Shown: one piece after another, positions 1 to 11,600 of the stretch
How the letters are laid out: each line of letters opens with the position of its first letter
Numbering within the stretch: the first letter of the stretch is position 1
Origin: Megalobrama amblycephala
Taxonomy: Eukaryota; Chordata; Actinopteri; Cypriniformes; Xenocyprididae
Length of the DNA: 64,000 nucleotides
Direction of reading: 5' to 3'
Assembly: GCF_018812025.1 (NCBI RefSeq)
Contig: NC_063061.1
Location: 36,200,366 to 36,264,365, forward strand
Made by a program: the position numbers and the translations under genes
Notes under the pieces: generated by a model
Seen by the model: the letters and a program-made list of their open reading frames with translations, nothing else
Told to the model about the DNA's origin: nothing
Database searches by the model: none

Positions 1-1092
1 AGAGAAGAGAAGAGAAGAGGAGAGGAGAGGAGAGGAGAGGAGAGGAGAGGAGAGGAGAGGAGAGGAGAGGAGAGGAGAGAGAGGAAAGGAAAGGAAAGGA
101 AAGGAAAGGAAAGGAAAGGAAAGGAAAGGAAAGGAAAGGAAAGGAAAGGAAAGGAAAGGAAAGGAAAGGAAAGGAAAGGAAAGGAAAGGAAAGGAAAAGA
201 GAAGAGAAGAGAAGAGAAGAGAAGAGAAGAGAAGAGAAGAGAAGAGAAGAGAAGAGAAGAGAGAGAGAGGAGAGGAGAGGAGAGGAGAGGAGAGGAGAGG
301 AGAGGAGAGGAAAGGAAAGGAAAGGAAAGGAAAAGAGAAGAGAAGAGAAGAGAAGAGAAGAGAAGAGAAGAGAAGAGAAGAGAAGAGAAGAGAAGAGAAG
401 AGAAGAGAGGAAAGGAAAGGAAAAATGAAAGGAGAGGAGAGGAGAGGAGAGGAAAGGAGAGGAGAGGAGAGGAGAGGAGAGGAGAGGAGAGGAGAGGAAA
501 GGAAAGGAAAGGAAAGGAAAGGAAAAATGAAAGGAGAGGAGAGGAGAGGAGAGGAGAGGAGAGGAGAGGAGAGGAAAGGAAAGGAAAGGAAAGGAAAGGA
601 AAGGAAAGGAGAGGAGAGGAGAGGAGAGGAGAGGAGAGGAGAGGAGAGGAGAGGAGAGGAAAGGAAAGGAAAGGAAAGGAAAGGAAAGGAGAGGAGAGGA
701 GAGGAGAGGAGAGGAGAGGAGAGGAGAGGAGAGGAGAGGAGAGGAAAGGAAAGGAAAGGAGAGGAGAGGAGAGGAGAGGAGAGGAGAGGAGAGGAGAGGA
801 GAGGAAAGGAAAGGAAAGGAAAGGAAAGGAAAGGAAAGGAAAGGAAAGGAAAGGAAAGGAAAGGAAAGGAAAGGAAAGGAAAGGAAAGGAAAGGAAAGGA
901 AAGGAAAGGAAAGGAAAGGAGAAGAGAAGAGAAGAGAAGAGAAGAGAAGAGAAGAGAAGAGAAGAGAAGAGAAGAGAAGAGAAGAGAAGAGAAGAGAAGA
1001 AAGGAAAGGAAAAATGAAAGGAGAGGAGAGGAGAGGAGAGGAAAGGAAAGGAAAGGAAAGGAAAGGAAAGGAAAGGAAAGGAAAGGAAAGGC
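1..1092. repeat. Polypurine pentanucleotide satellite (GGAGA/GGAAA/GAAGA)
   Basis: About 1.09 kb of uninterrupted purines on the + strand, built of blocks of GGAGA, GGAAA and GAAGA units. The only breaks are three T-containing spacers of the form GGAAAAATGAAAGG, near 421, 525 and 1010. It continues beyond the left edge. It lies inside a dym intron, whose transcript would read it as a polypyrimidine run. The long open frames here (residues K, G, E, R only) are repeat artefacts. Confidence 0.97.
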
Positions 1093-3204
1093 ATTATATA
1101 ATGCATAAAATTAAAATATTTTGCACTGACATTTTCAAAATGAAATGAAAAATGGTGAAATATGAAACAGACAAACTGATCACATTATAATTCAAAATCA
1201 CCAAAATAGTGAAATCCTACTGCAAATTTGAACTCATTGCCACCTCTCATTTTCCAAACACACACACTTACTCAACATCAATAGAACAATCTATTTCTTT
1301 CTATTGTCCCTTGTTTCCTTCCTCCAGAGGTCTCACTTCACTTCCACTTCCCAGTGCTGTGAAGTCACTTGGCATGATTCCCTTTCACTTTCTCAAACAA
1401 ACACACACACGACTGCAAGTTTACATTCACAATAACAAATGCAGAGTTTCCTATAGGATTCTGTTTTTGCAATGGAGACCAACCAAACCTCACAAACTAG
1501 GCTTAACAACATATTAAATCAAATTACAATTTTTCTAATATTATTTTAGTGCTTTGAATTGTTTTGGTTATTAAAATACAACTTATTATAGAAAAAAAAA
1601 AACATATCACACAAATTCATTTTGCAATTGTAGTACACTACAAAAATATATCGTATATAATCATCTATTAACGACTTTATAATCGTTATAATCGTATTTC
1701 AGGTCATTTTGAGATGGAGATATCTAGTTGCAATGTTGAAAATTAAGACTTTGAAAGAAAATCTGCAGAATTTTGAGGACAAAACGAAAACAACCTCAAA
1801 TGTACTAAATTGAGATGACTTTACTAAAATAAATGTAATTGGGATGAAGGACGTGAATCTGTGGACGCAGGTTCCACGTTGGGCTGATAAACCTTTTGTT
1901 ACTTTAAAAAAAAAAAAAAATACTTACCATTAAAAAATAAACCACAGAAATTTGCACAATTATTATTAATAGCCTTGCCTTTTACATGTTTTGTAGAGTT
2001 TAAATATTGTCAATGTCCGATAACAAAAATTCATTTTTCAAGAGCATGGAAAAACTCCCTCACAATCTTACAAAACAACATGATTATTCATCTTTAGCAC
2101 CATAAATATAATTATATTATCACAAATCTGTTCCATTTATGGAACAGAGTCAAAAAGACACAAAAGTAGAAGAAATGCATTTTTCCATCAGATATGCAAA
2201 ATTGCGAATAACAGTCTTAAATTTCAGTCTGTCTCTTCTCTTGTCTTCTGAAGTCAGTTTATGGTGCATTTATGTCCTTTCTGGACAGCTCTTTTTCACT
2301 ATACGTTTTCATTGTATGAAAAAGAGCAGCTAAAGATCGTGCTAAACATTATCTTTCATTTTTCACAGCAAAAATGGGCTTGGAATGATATTATATAATA
2401 ATATAATATAAATGATTTTCGGGTGAACTATTCATCGTCATCTTACACAGAATAAACACTGATGTTTTTGTGTTATTTCTTGTTTTGATCTGTGTGGTAA
2501 TTTGAGCTACAATTCACAATATCCTTCACAACAGCGTGATAAGAATCCTGTCTCCGGCTACAGAACCGCTCAAAAACACGTAGGAACCAGCAAGTCGGGG
2601 ATCTGAATGTGACCCGCGCCTGACTTCTCTTGGTCAGCACGTAGCAAGGAAACGAGACAAACGGCAACAAAAACAGACACGGGACAACAACAGCAGACTG
2701 AAATCTGTTACAATACAACAACTACGCAATCCACTTACACATGTGAGCCAGCAAAAATAACACGCTTTATTTCAAACTTTTATTTGAAAGAAACAGTGTA
2801 GAGATGGAAAATTACTGGGAAGAGACATGGGGTATGAGATCAGGATATACTTTGTGTGCCGTTATGATTTGGAGCGAGTGCACTAACAGCTAGTCCAGGA
2901 CTCTGACTCGATGATTGATTTAATAAAGTCTTAATGAGGAGTCTTGTTCTTTAGTATAATGTGCACTGATGAATCATGTGCAAAGGGGTCCTGTTATGCT
3001 TTCTTTAGTGTGTTTTGTTGTTGTTTGAGTATGAAAAAGGTCTACAAAGTCCCTCCACCAGGAGTTATTCTCTATGGGTGTTTTCACACCTATGGATTGT
3101 TTGTTTTGTTCCAAAACAGGGACTAAATTTGTTACAATGTTGCATTTTCTTCTTGGTTCGGTTCGCTTTCACACAGCAACATTTCAAAGTGTACCAAAAT
3201 GTGT
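1093..3204. other. dym intron, no recognisable feature
   Basis: AT-rich intronic DNA with several A runs. A 2473-2721 minus-strand open frame has no recognisable domain and no supporting splice sites. The next expected dym exon, by comparison with the human protein as I recall it, was looked for and not found here. Confidence 0.6.
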
Positions 3205-4162
3205 TTAAAGGTGCCCTAGAACGCATTTTCACAAGATGTAATATAAGTCTAAGGTGTCCAATGAATGTGTCTGTGAAGTTTCAGTTCAAAATACCCCATA
3301 GATTTTTTATTATTCAATTTTTTAACTGCATATTTTGGGGCATAATTAAATATGCACCGATTCAGGCTGCGCCCCCTTTAAATTCTCGCGCTCCCCGCCC
3401 CCCAAGCTCGCAACTCTATAAATACATCGCATAAACAAAGTTCACACAGCTAATATAACCCTCAAAATGGATCTTTACAAGATGTTAGTCATGCATGCTG
3501 CATGCATGCATCGGATCATGTGAGTATAGTATTTATTTGGATGTTTACATTTGATTCTGAATGAGTTTAAGGCTGTGCTCCGTGGCTAAAGCTAACATTA
3601 CACACTGTTGGAGAGATTTATAAAGAATGAAGTTGTGTTTATGAATTATACAAACTGCAAGTGTTTAAAAATGAAAATAGCGACGGCTCTTGTCTCCGTG
3701 AATACAGTAAGAAACGATGGTAACTTTAACCACATTTAACAGTACATTAGCAACATGCTAACGAAACATTTAGAAAGGCAATTTACAAATATCACTAAAA
3801 ATATCATGATATCATGGATCATGTCAGTTATTATCGCTCCATCTGCCATTTTTCGCTGTTGTTCTTGCTTGCTTACCTAGTCTGATGATTCAGCTGTGCA
3901 CATCCAGACGTTAATACTGGCTTGTGTAATGCCTTGAACATGGGCTGGCATATGCAAATATTGGGGGCGTACATAATGATCCCGACTGTTAGGTAACAGT
4001 CGGTGTTATGTTGAGATTCGCCTGTTCTTCAGAGGTCTTTTAAACAAATGAGATTTACACAAGGAGGAGGAAACAATGGAGTTTGAGACTCACCATGTAC
4101 TGAACTCTTGTTATTTAACTATGCCAAGGTAAATTCAATTTTACATTCTATGGCACCTTTAA
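3205..4162 (+). mobile_element. TTAA-flanked miniature element, family A, copy 1
   Basis: A 950-bp element running from TTAA-AGGTGCCCTAGA to TCTATGGCACCT-TTAA, so the terminal inverted repeats start AGGTGCC and TTAA is present on both sides. The interior closely matches the reverse complement of copies at 13311-14275 and 54125-54996. There is no transposase frame. TTAA target duplication is characteristic of piggyBac-type transposition. The family name was not checked. Confidence 0.85.
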
Positions 4163-5230
4163 GCAAATCACGTAAGAGTACAACTGTCCTCTTATTGGTC
4201 AGAGTTTTCTCCGCGTCACTCATCAAAACGACTGACAAGTTCGCTCTATGAACTATTGTGCCTTTATTTGTAACTGTCTCAAGTGAACCGTTCCAGAGTT
4301 CGTTTGAAAGCGTACCGAGACCTCCTTATTTGGTACACTTGGTGTGAGGAACTAAACAGAGCGTTACTGACAGACTGGGAAGAGAGGAGCTGCAACAATG
4401 ACAAATATGAGAAAAACAATGAACATTCAAGCATGAAAACCTGTTCTAGTAGAGCCCAAAAACACAATCAAGACTTAAAAGGTCATAAAAGGTCTCCTTT
4501 AATAAGATCACAAATGTGTTTTATTAAAATAAATGAGGGGCATTTTAAGGACTGAACAGTGAGATACACACTCACACACACCCATCATCATGATCAGCAT
4601 CGCAAAACTTATCTGGCTTTAATATGGCTCTCATTATAGACTGGGTGGAGCACAAGAACACTCTAGAACATGACAAACAGATTTACATTCAGAGCGGATA
4701 AATCTATCTGTCCTTTAAATGCATAAAAGCACACACAAACACTGGAAACATGCAGGAGGAGAGCCAAATGACGCAGTGCCAGTGTGTTTATCTGCGTGTA
4801 GACTCTGCAGAGAGTTACAGAGGTGTGTGTGAAGGGCGTCACTCAATAAATCATGGTTTCATGCATGAAGGTGTCCTCCACTCAGGTGTGTAAATGACAG
4901 CGGGTCACACAGAGGTCTGATGAGACACACGGGCGCTCAGGGATCGTGGAAAAACATGGAAAGGGAGCATGGAAAAAATGTTTGTGCCCGGAGCAAAATG
5001 TCATGTTTGTAAGAAGCGGTATCAAGTTAAAAGTAGTTCAACTTTGTGCATGCTACCCTTGCTGATCAACCTTGCTAAATGACTTTGTTTCATACGTTTG
5101 CAACAATGAAAACTCGACTGAATAAACAAATGAACTGACTCAAGCTGAATAATGACACTATTGTCTTCCGGAGAGATAATTTTGTCTCATAAATGATGAA
5201 GTTTGCTTCATTGATTCTGTTATTTTCCTG
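4163..5230. other. dym intron, nothing recognised
   Basis: Intronic DNA without a supported gene. Short CA-rich runs occur near 4565 and 4730. The overlapping open frames near 4280-4555 lack family resemblance. Confidence 0.5.
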
Positions 5231-5305
5231 TTTATTACTGGGAGCTGCTTTGAAACAATTCTGTACTGTATAAAGCGCGATATAAATAAAGGTGACTTGA
5301 CTTTG
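5231..5305 (+). mobile_element. Retroposon 3' tail fragment
   Basis: The segment has the fish LINE2/SINE-like tail structure: GGGAGCTGCTTTGAAACAAT, then TGTATAAAGCGCGATATAAA, ending in TAAAGGTGACTTGACTT. Tails of this kind are widely dispersed in cyprinid genomes (from memory). Only the tail is visible. Confidence 0.45.
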
Positions 5306-5593
5306 AAAATGCATCAGGTGGCATGATTAATTGTGCTAATATGCTTGACAGCTTTGACTTCATGAAAACTTTGTGAAAAAAAATGGTTGAAAATATATTT
5401 GTGTGTATAAATAATGACAGTGACACCTCATTGTTTGAGTCAGAGTTGACCTTCACACACTGTACGTGAGAGACCCGTCATATATCACGACAATAACACA
5501 CTCTCACGCTGAGACATACTTTATCACTTAGTATTTGCAAGACAGAGAAATCCAGAACAAAACAAACACACAAAGTTCTTCTTGGGTACTCAC

Positions 5594-5666
5594 AGAAGCG
5601 GCACTTCAACGATGAGATGCACCAAATTACAGACCAGCTCCTCCAGAAGATCCTCACAGATGGAGT
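5594..5666 (-). CDS. dym: dym coding exon 5
   Basis: 73 nt encoding [19 protein letters not shown] and the following residues, ending in phase 2 at a GTGAGT donor. Its 3' splice site is preceded by a (TG)n run (see the separate entry). It is the last dym exon in the window. Confidence 0.9.
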
Positions 5667-8600
5667 CTGTTAACACACACACACACACACACACACACAT
5701 CACGATCAGGTCAGAGACTGGAACGCTGACACATCAGCAAAGTAAAAGTAGTCTCTGAAAAGTTTCTTTAGGTCACTGGTTCTGTATGATGCTCATTCTG
5801 ATTGGTCAGAGATGACACTTATGCTCAGATGTGGCAGCATTTGGCTGAGGGTTGTGACACATCAAACAACAGAGAAGCTGTCAGGATGGACAGACAGATA
5901 CAGTCCTCCTGGTGTTTACCTTAAATGCTCTAGTGCTGAAAAAGCTCTTTTATTTTGCCTTTTGGCCATTATTATTGAAAAGTACACTGGAGAGCAGACA
6001 GGAAATGTGCAGGAAAAGAAGAGGGAACAGGATCAGGAAATGACCCGAGCCAGTCTCAAACTTACATGACACACATGAGCTTCACAGCTCTTTCTTTCTT
6101 TCAAAACACTAACTTTATCTTCTTTTGTGAAGTCAAACATGGGAAATGTCTGTCAGGGTTATTAACAAAAACTAAAACTATTAAAAACAGTTTTGTTCTT
6201 TTAAAGAAATTAAAATAAAAATTAAATAAAAATATTAGATCATTAGAAAATGAGAAATGCTGTCTTGGAAACTAACTAAGTACTAAAATGATTAACTAGA
6301 GATAAATAAATTAAATGTGCAATGTGTAAATTTTAGGAGGATCTATTGGGAGAAAAGCAATATAATATACATAACTATGTGTTCAGTGGCGTATAAAGAC
6401 CTTACATAATGAACCGATATGTTTTTATTACCTTAGAATGAGTAATTTCTATCTACATACACCACGGTTTCTACAGCAGCCCTAAATGGACAAGCTGCTC
6501 TACAGAGTGCGTTTGATTGACTAGCTACTCTCTGCTGCCTCAGATAACTAAATATTTGTCCTGTGTTGGCCACCATAGCTTCTTTATGCTGCAATTGACC
6601 CTTCGCAAAGACCCGCCCCCCTTAGTTACTGTTGCTTTGTCCGACAAGCCGTGGCGCTGTCACGCCACACGCAGTGAAAAATATATCGCGGAGCAAAGAG
6701 GACACTGACAACACGTCGACAGACAAGACAGAGCAGGTTACTTAGAGATTAAACAAAGTCCCAGCTTTCAAACTGTGTAGTTTTTTTTAAGAAATTCAAA
6801 CAATAAAAACCGTTTTGTGGCTCTTTAATGTGTCGTGACCATGGTCGTGGTCAGCTCAAGCGGCTCGTGAACCGATCATCTCTTCCTACTAGTCCATTTA
6901 TAACGTCAAATAAACATGAATGAACATGAGAATGAATGTTGTTTCAAACGCGGAAAGACGTCAATATACAACATTTTTCAAGTTTAACTCCACCGAGGTT
7001 AATCTTCTAACTCCTGACTGCTTTGTCGGACAAAATGGCAGATTCGGCGTTCTGATTGGTTAGATCGCTTGTCAATCAAACTCCCTGCAAAGGGTCAATT
7101 CGCAGCCCACTGTTAGATGGCGCTAAAATTTACACACTGCACCTTTAAAACTGAACTAAAACTTAATAATGATAAAAAACTATTAATCCTAAATAGTAAG
7201 ATTAATATAAAAACTAATAAGTGACAAAAGCACATAATAAAATTACTAAAAATTAAAAAATTAACATGAAAACTGAAAATATAAAATAAAAGGTAATTTG
7301 AAATATTAATAAAAACTGTAATAGTATATAAATAATACTAAAATAACACGGATGTGTTTCTTAAAGGACATCAAATATTCACACAAAATAATATTAATGA
7401 GGAAACCAGTTCCAGTTAGTGCTAGTCTGGAGAATTTATAGCTAGCTTAATCTAAAAACAGATCAATATATTCAGCTATACTTTCTGGACACCGTCTCTT
7501 TCATCTTGGAACACTTACAAATATAAAAAATGATAAATAAATAAATAAATACATTTTTATTAAAAAAGGTAAGTTTTCGTTTAGGTGCAGGGTTAGCTTT
7601 ACATAAAAACAATAGTAATACTTTACACCGTCTCATTTGTTAACATTAACTATATTAGTTATCATGAACAAACAACGAAAAATAGTAAATGCAATCAAAC
7701 TAGCATTTATTAATGTTAGTTCATGTTAATTTCAACATGAATTATTGCGTGTTCATTAACAAAGATTTACACATGATGTAAAATAATATCTAATACTTAT
7801 TGTTAGCTAATGCAATAACTAAAATGAGACTTTGTTGTAAAGTGTCACCAACAACAATCAACAGGAATCTAAGGCATGTTCTCATTTAGGTACAGTAACC
7901 AAGTAAAAATCTATCTGTGTGTACTGGTTTGACTGTATTTGTGAGGGTCAAATATAATTAAACACATCAAAAATGTGTGCGTCTGTAAGATACCGTAGGT
8001 TCCCGGCGCCCTCTCCTGGTAGGAGAACTGTAAGTGCAGCTCTTCTTCGCTCATCTCCCTGATGAAGACCTTCAGCAAACAGCGCACCAGAAACAAAGCA
8101 TTATGGGCCTGCCAGATGAACAACTGACTAGAGAGAGAGAAAGAGAGAGAGATAATTATTGACCTACAGCAGCCTGTGAAATGTGGCTTGACCCTGTCAG
8201 TGGTTTTGGATCATCCTTGACTAAACCAACACACACACACAGGCTGTCAGTAGTTACTATATCATTACGAGTTCATACACTGAGAAACAGCTCACATGTG
8301 CAGCTATCACATCAGCTGACCCTGGATCAAATGTGTGACTGAGGGTTTGATCTCTGCATAGTTCAGATCAGAGCACATCATAAATATTCTCTCAGAGGAT
8401 CACCGTGTGACAGTTCACATGCACGCGCTGTAGGAGCGCTGGGTCACTCCCTGCTCTGGATTTATGCTGCAGCAACACTGTGAGCACAAACATCGGCTCT
8501 GGTGTGTGTGTGTATGATCCTGTGGGCTGCGCCGCTGTTATTCCCATGGGAAAATCATATCAAAAACATCTTAACGGTACAATCCCGAGTGATTAGTTAT

Positions 8601-11600
8601 TGGTTAACGCGCCCTAAATGTCGCAGAAAAGCGAGTGTGGGAAAAGACATTATATATATATATATATTCATATATATAAACATATATATGTCCGAAGTGT
8701 TTGCATTTTATTTTATACGCATTATCTTTTTATTCTTTTAATTCCTTTTCCTGTTTTTATTTCATTTTTAATGTATTTTCTATCTTTTATGTATCATCTT
8801 GTTATTCTGACTTTTAATGCATTTTAAATATTGCTGTCTGGTTGAAAGAGCTGGGAGAATTAGAAAGAAAGCATTTGTGATCAGGTTAAAATTTGGTAAA
8901 TTTGGATAAGGGGACAAACCATGGGGAAATTTGAGCTGTGGTGCATGGTTAAGATATCTTTGGATTACAGTCAGGACATTTTCCAAAGGGGGAAATTTCC
9001 AAAGGGGAAATTTGAACTGCGTTGCATAGATAAGATATCTCCGGAAGGGGGATTAGGGCTGTGTGGCGCAGTTTGAGGTGTCTTGGCAAAAGGGGAGATT
9101 GAAACTTTGTTTATCAGTTTGAAGGAACAAACTGTGAGGAAGTGAGGAAGATCCATTTAGATCTGCTCTGATGGACAACAACAACAAAAAACTCCCTAAG
9201 ACTTCCTAGCTCTTCCATCCAGATAGAAAAATTCTGTTTTTACTGTTATTTCTATTCCTTATGTTCTATTTTTATTATTCCTCTTTATGTAAAGCACTTT
9301 GAATTTCCATTGTGTATGAATAAAATTGCCTTGCCTATATACTATATATACTTTTTTATATATATATATTATATATATTATATTTATATTTGAACTTTCT
9401 GTTCAAAGGAAAAAAAATCTACAAAAATATTAAGCAGCAAAATATAAATGTTTTCAACATTTATAAGAACTACTGTTAACTATTGAGCACCAATAATGAA
9501 TAATATTATTCAAATCAGCATATTAGAATGATTTTGGAAGGATCATAACTTTAAAAAAAAAAAAGAAAAAGAAAAAGAAAAAGATACTTATCCACCGGCC
9601 TTGAGTCCCTCAAGATCCGGGAGCATAAAAGGAGGAGCGACTACAGTGAAGGACGAGAGAGGACCAGGCCTGGACTTTATGTTATGTTTTATTATGTTTG
9701 TGTGGCCGGCAGACGTCCGCGAGGGTCTGCCGGCATTACTTTCGTTTTGTTTGTTTATTTTGGAGATTAAACTTTTGTTGAACGTTCGCCGGTTCCCGCC
9801 TCCTTCTTCCACATCTGACCTCGTTACATTGGTGCCGAAACCCGGGAGGAAGGAGGGACATGCTGTCGAAGAGCCCTCGCTGCTGAGGGGGATCGCGGTG
9901 CTGCGGAGTTCGGGCAGCGCGGGAGTGTGTGTAGACCGCGAGAGGCTGCCCGAGGCGGTGGTGCTGGAGCCTAGTGAAAGGTGGGACGGAGACCCGGATG
10001 CCGTGCTCCTGGGACGAGGTGGGGTGGCTGCCGTCCAGGAGGGAGCGGAGGAGTCGCCGCCGTTCGCCGTGGGCCGGAGCCTGCTGCCGTCCGCCATTAA
10101 GGGGAGGAGCAGGGACGGGGGACTCGCTGCCGGCTGCCCTCAGTCGGAGGAGCCATCGCCGGCCGCCAGGAGGCGGTCGAGGATCGGGCCGTCCACCAAG
10201 CGTCCAGTGCCATCGCATGTGGCACCGCGAGGAAAAGCCTCTCGGCAGGCTGAGGACCGAGCGGCAGTGTGTCTGGAACCGGACCCAGAATTTTTTTTTC
10301 CCCCAGGTGCTGCGGCCGCCGAGACAGGCCCCGGGGGGGAGTAGAGCGCAGTCTCGGGAGTACCCCCGGCCTGCGAGGGGCGATGGGGGTATGTGGCGAC
10401 CAGGGCGGGCGAGAGCCGTGAGGGAACGGCGCGAGGCCGGTGGCGCGAGTGTTAATGAGCTTCACCTGGGAGGCGCACCGGCCTTGAGTCCCTCACGGAG
10501 GAGCTCCGGGAGCATAAAAGGAGGAGCGACTACAGTGAAGGACGAGAGAGGACCAGGCCTGGACTTTATGTTATGTTTTATTATGTTTGTGTGGCCGGCA
10601 GACGTCCGCGAGGGTCTGCCGGCATTACTTTCGTTTTGTTTGTTTATTTTGGAGATTAAACTTTTGTTGAACGTTCGCCGGTTCCCGCCTCCTTCTTCCC
10701 ACATCTGACCTCGTTACAGATACTTATCCCAAAGATTTTTTTTTTTTTTATTTATTAATTATGATAATATTTTTGAAAAAATACCAAACACACAATTTGT
10801 TTCTGCATACATATGGAATGTGCAAATAAATAAACGTAATGAGCTGCAATTTAAAATATAATATTTTTCGAAACTTGTACACGATTATTAGTAAATGAGA
10901 ACCAGTATTGATGTTTTCTAGAGGAAACGACACATCAGTACTTCAGTTTACATGCAATGGGTTTTGAATACTGTGTGTCTTCATATTATTCATTGTTTAT
11001 GTATATTTAAAACCACATTCAACTCTTATATGCACACATTAGTGAAGATGTATCTCACTTACTCTTGGCATTCTGTGGAAATCTTCAGTTCTTTGGTTCT
11101 GCTGAGAAAGACTCTCACCAACGCCCCGAAGTTCCCAGACCTGGGGTTGTTCTGAACTATAAAGGATCGAGACAGATGATCAAAAACACAAAACATCATT
11201 TCCCATCTGTAGGTTGTTCATGATAAGTGCTACTAAACCAGATCAACAGAATGCATTAAGGATCCTTGTGATTTAGTGGTAAAAAACAAACGAGTCAAAC
11301 TCAATAAATTACATTTTAAATTACAGTACATCATAAAAGCGGAGCTGACTTGGGATCGGTAATCATTTGAATGGTGTGGCTTTATGCGCACACAGACCGA
11401 AATTACAGAGCTTTATTTCACAGGACAGTGGGTTTAAAATCAGTGTGGGTCTCTTTGTACAGACGGCTGTAATGAAACGGCAGTAAATTATTCATACAAA
11501 CACACATACTCAGAGTCTTGGCCAACGGGATGACAGCCTCCTCCAGGAGTTTAGCATCAGCACTGCAAATACAGAGAGAGATCACCATCATACGAGAGAA

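Larger units (their letters stand above)
9583..10729 (+). mobile_element. Miniature LTR retrotransposon, 5' LTR truncated
   Basis: Two near-identical direct repeats flank about 560 bp of GC-rich, apparently non-coding DNA. The 3' LTR (10392-10718, 327 bp) begins TGTGGCGACC and ends CGTTACA. It contains a TATA-like CATAAAAGG and follows a purine-rich tract (10374-10390). The 5' LTR (9594-9829) lacks the first ~87 bp. One base after it lies a primer-binding site, TGGTGCCGAAACCCGGGA, complementary to a tRNA 3' end with CCA. No gag or pol domain is recognisable. The long open frames in all phases reflect high GC. An 11-bp direct repeat GATACTTATCC (9583-9593 and 10719-10729) flanks the whole. It resembles a TRIM-type element. 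Confidence 0.85.

Noticed and set aside
425..1108. 227-residue open frame of Lys/Gly/Glu/Arg
   Set aside because: It is a translation of the polypurine satellite, which contains no stop because it lacks T.
2473..2721. 82-residue minus-strand frame resembling a membrane-protein start
   Set aside because: No splice signals in the right phase for dym, no family resemblance, and single-exon chance is plausible.
9601..10708. Several 120-250-residue frames on both strands in GC-rich DNA
   Set aside because: They overlap LTRs and the non-coding interior of the miniature LTR element, are open in many frames because of high GC, and show no gag, pol or env motif.
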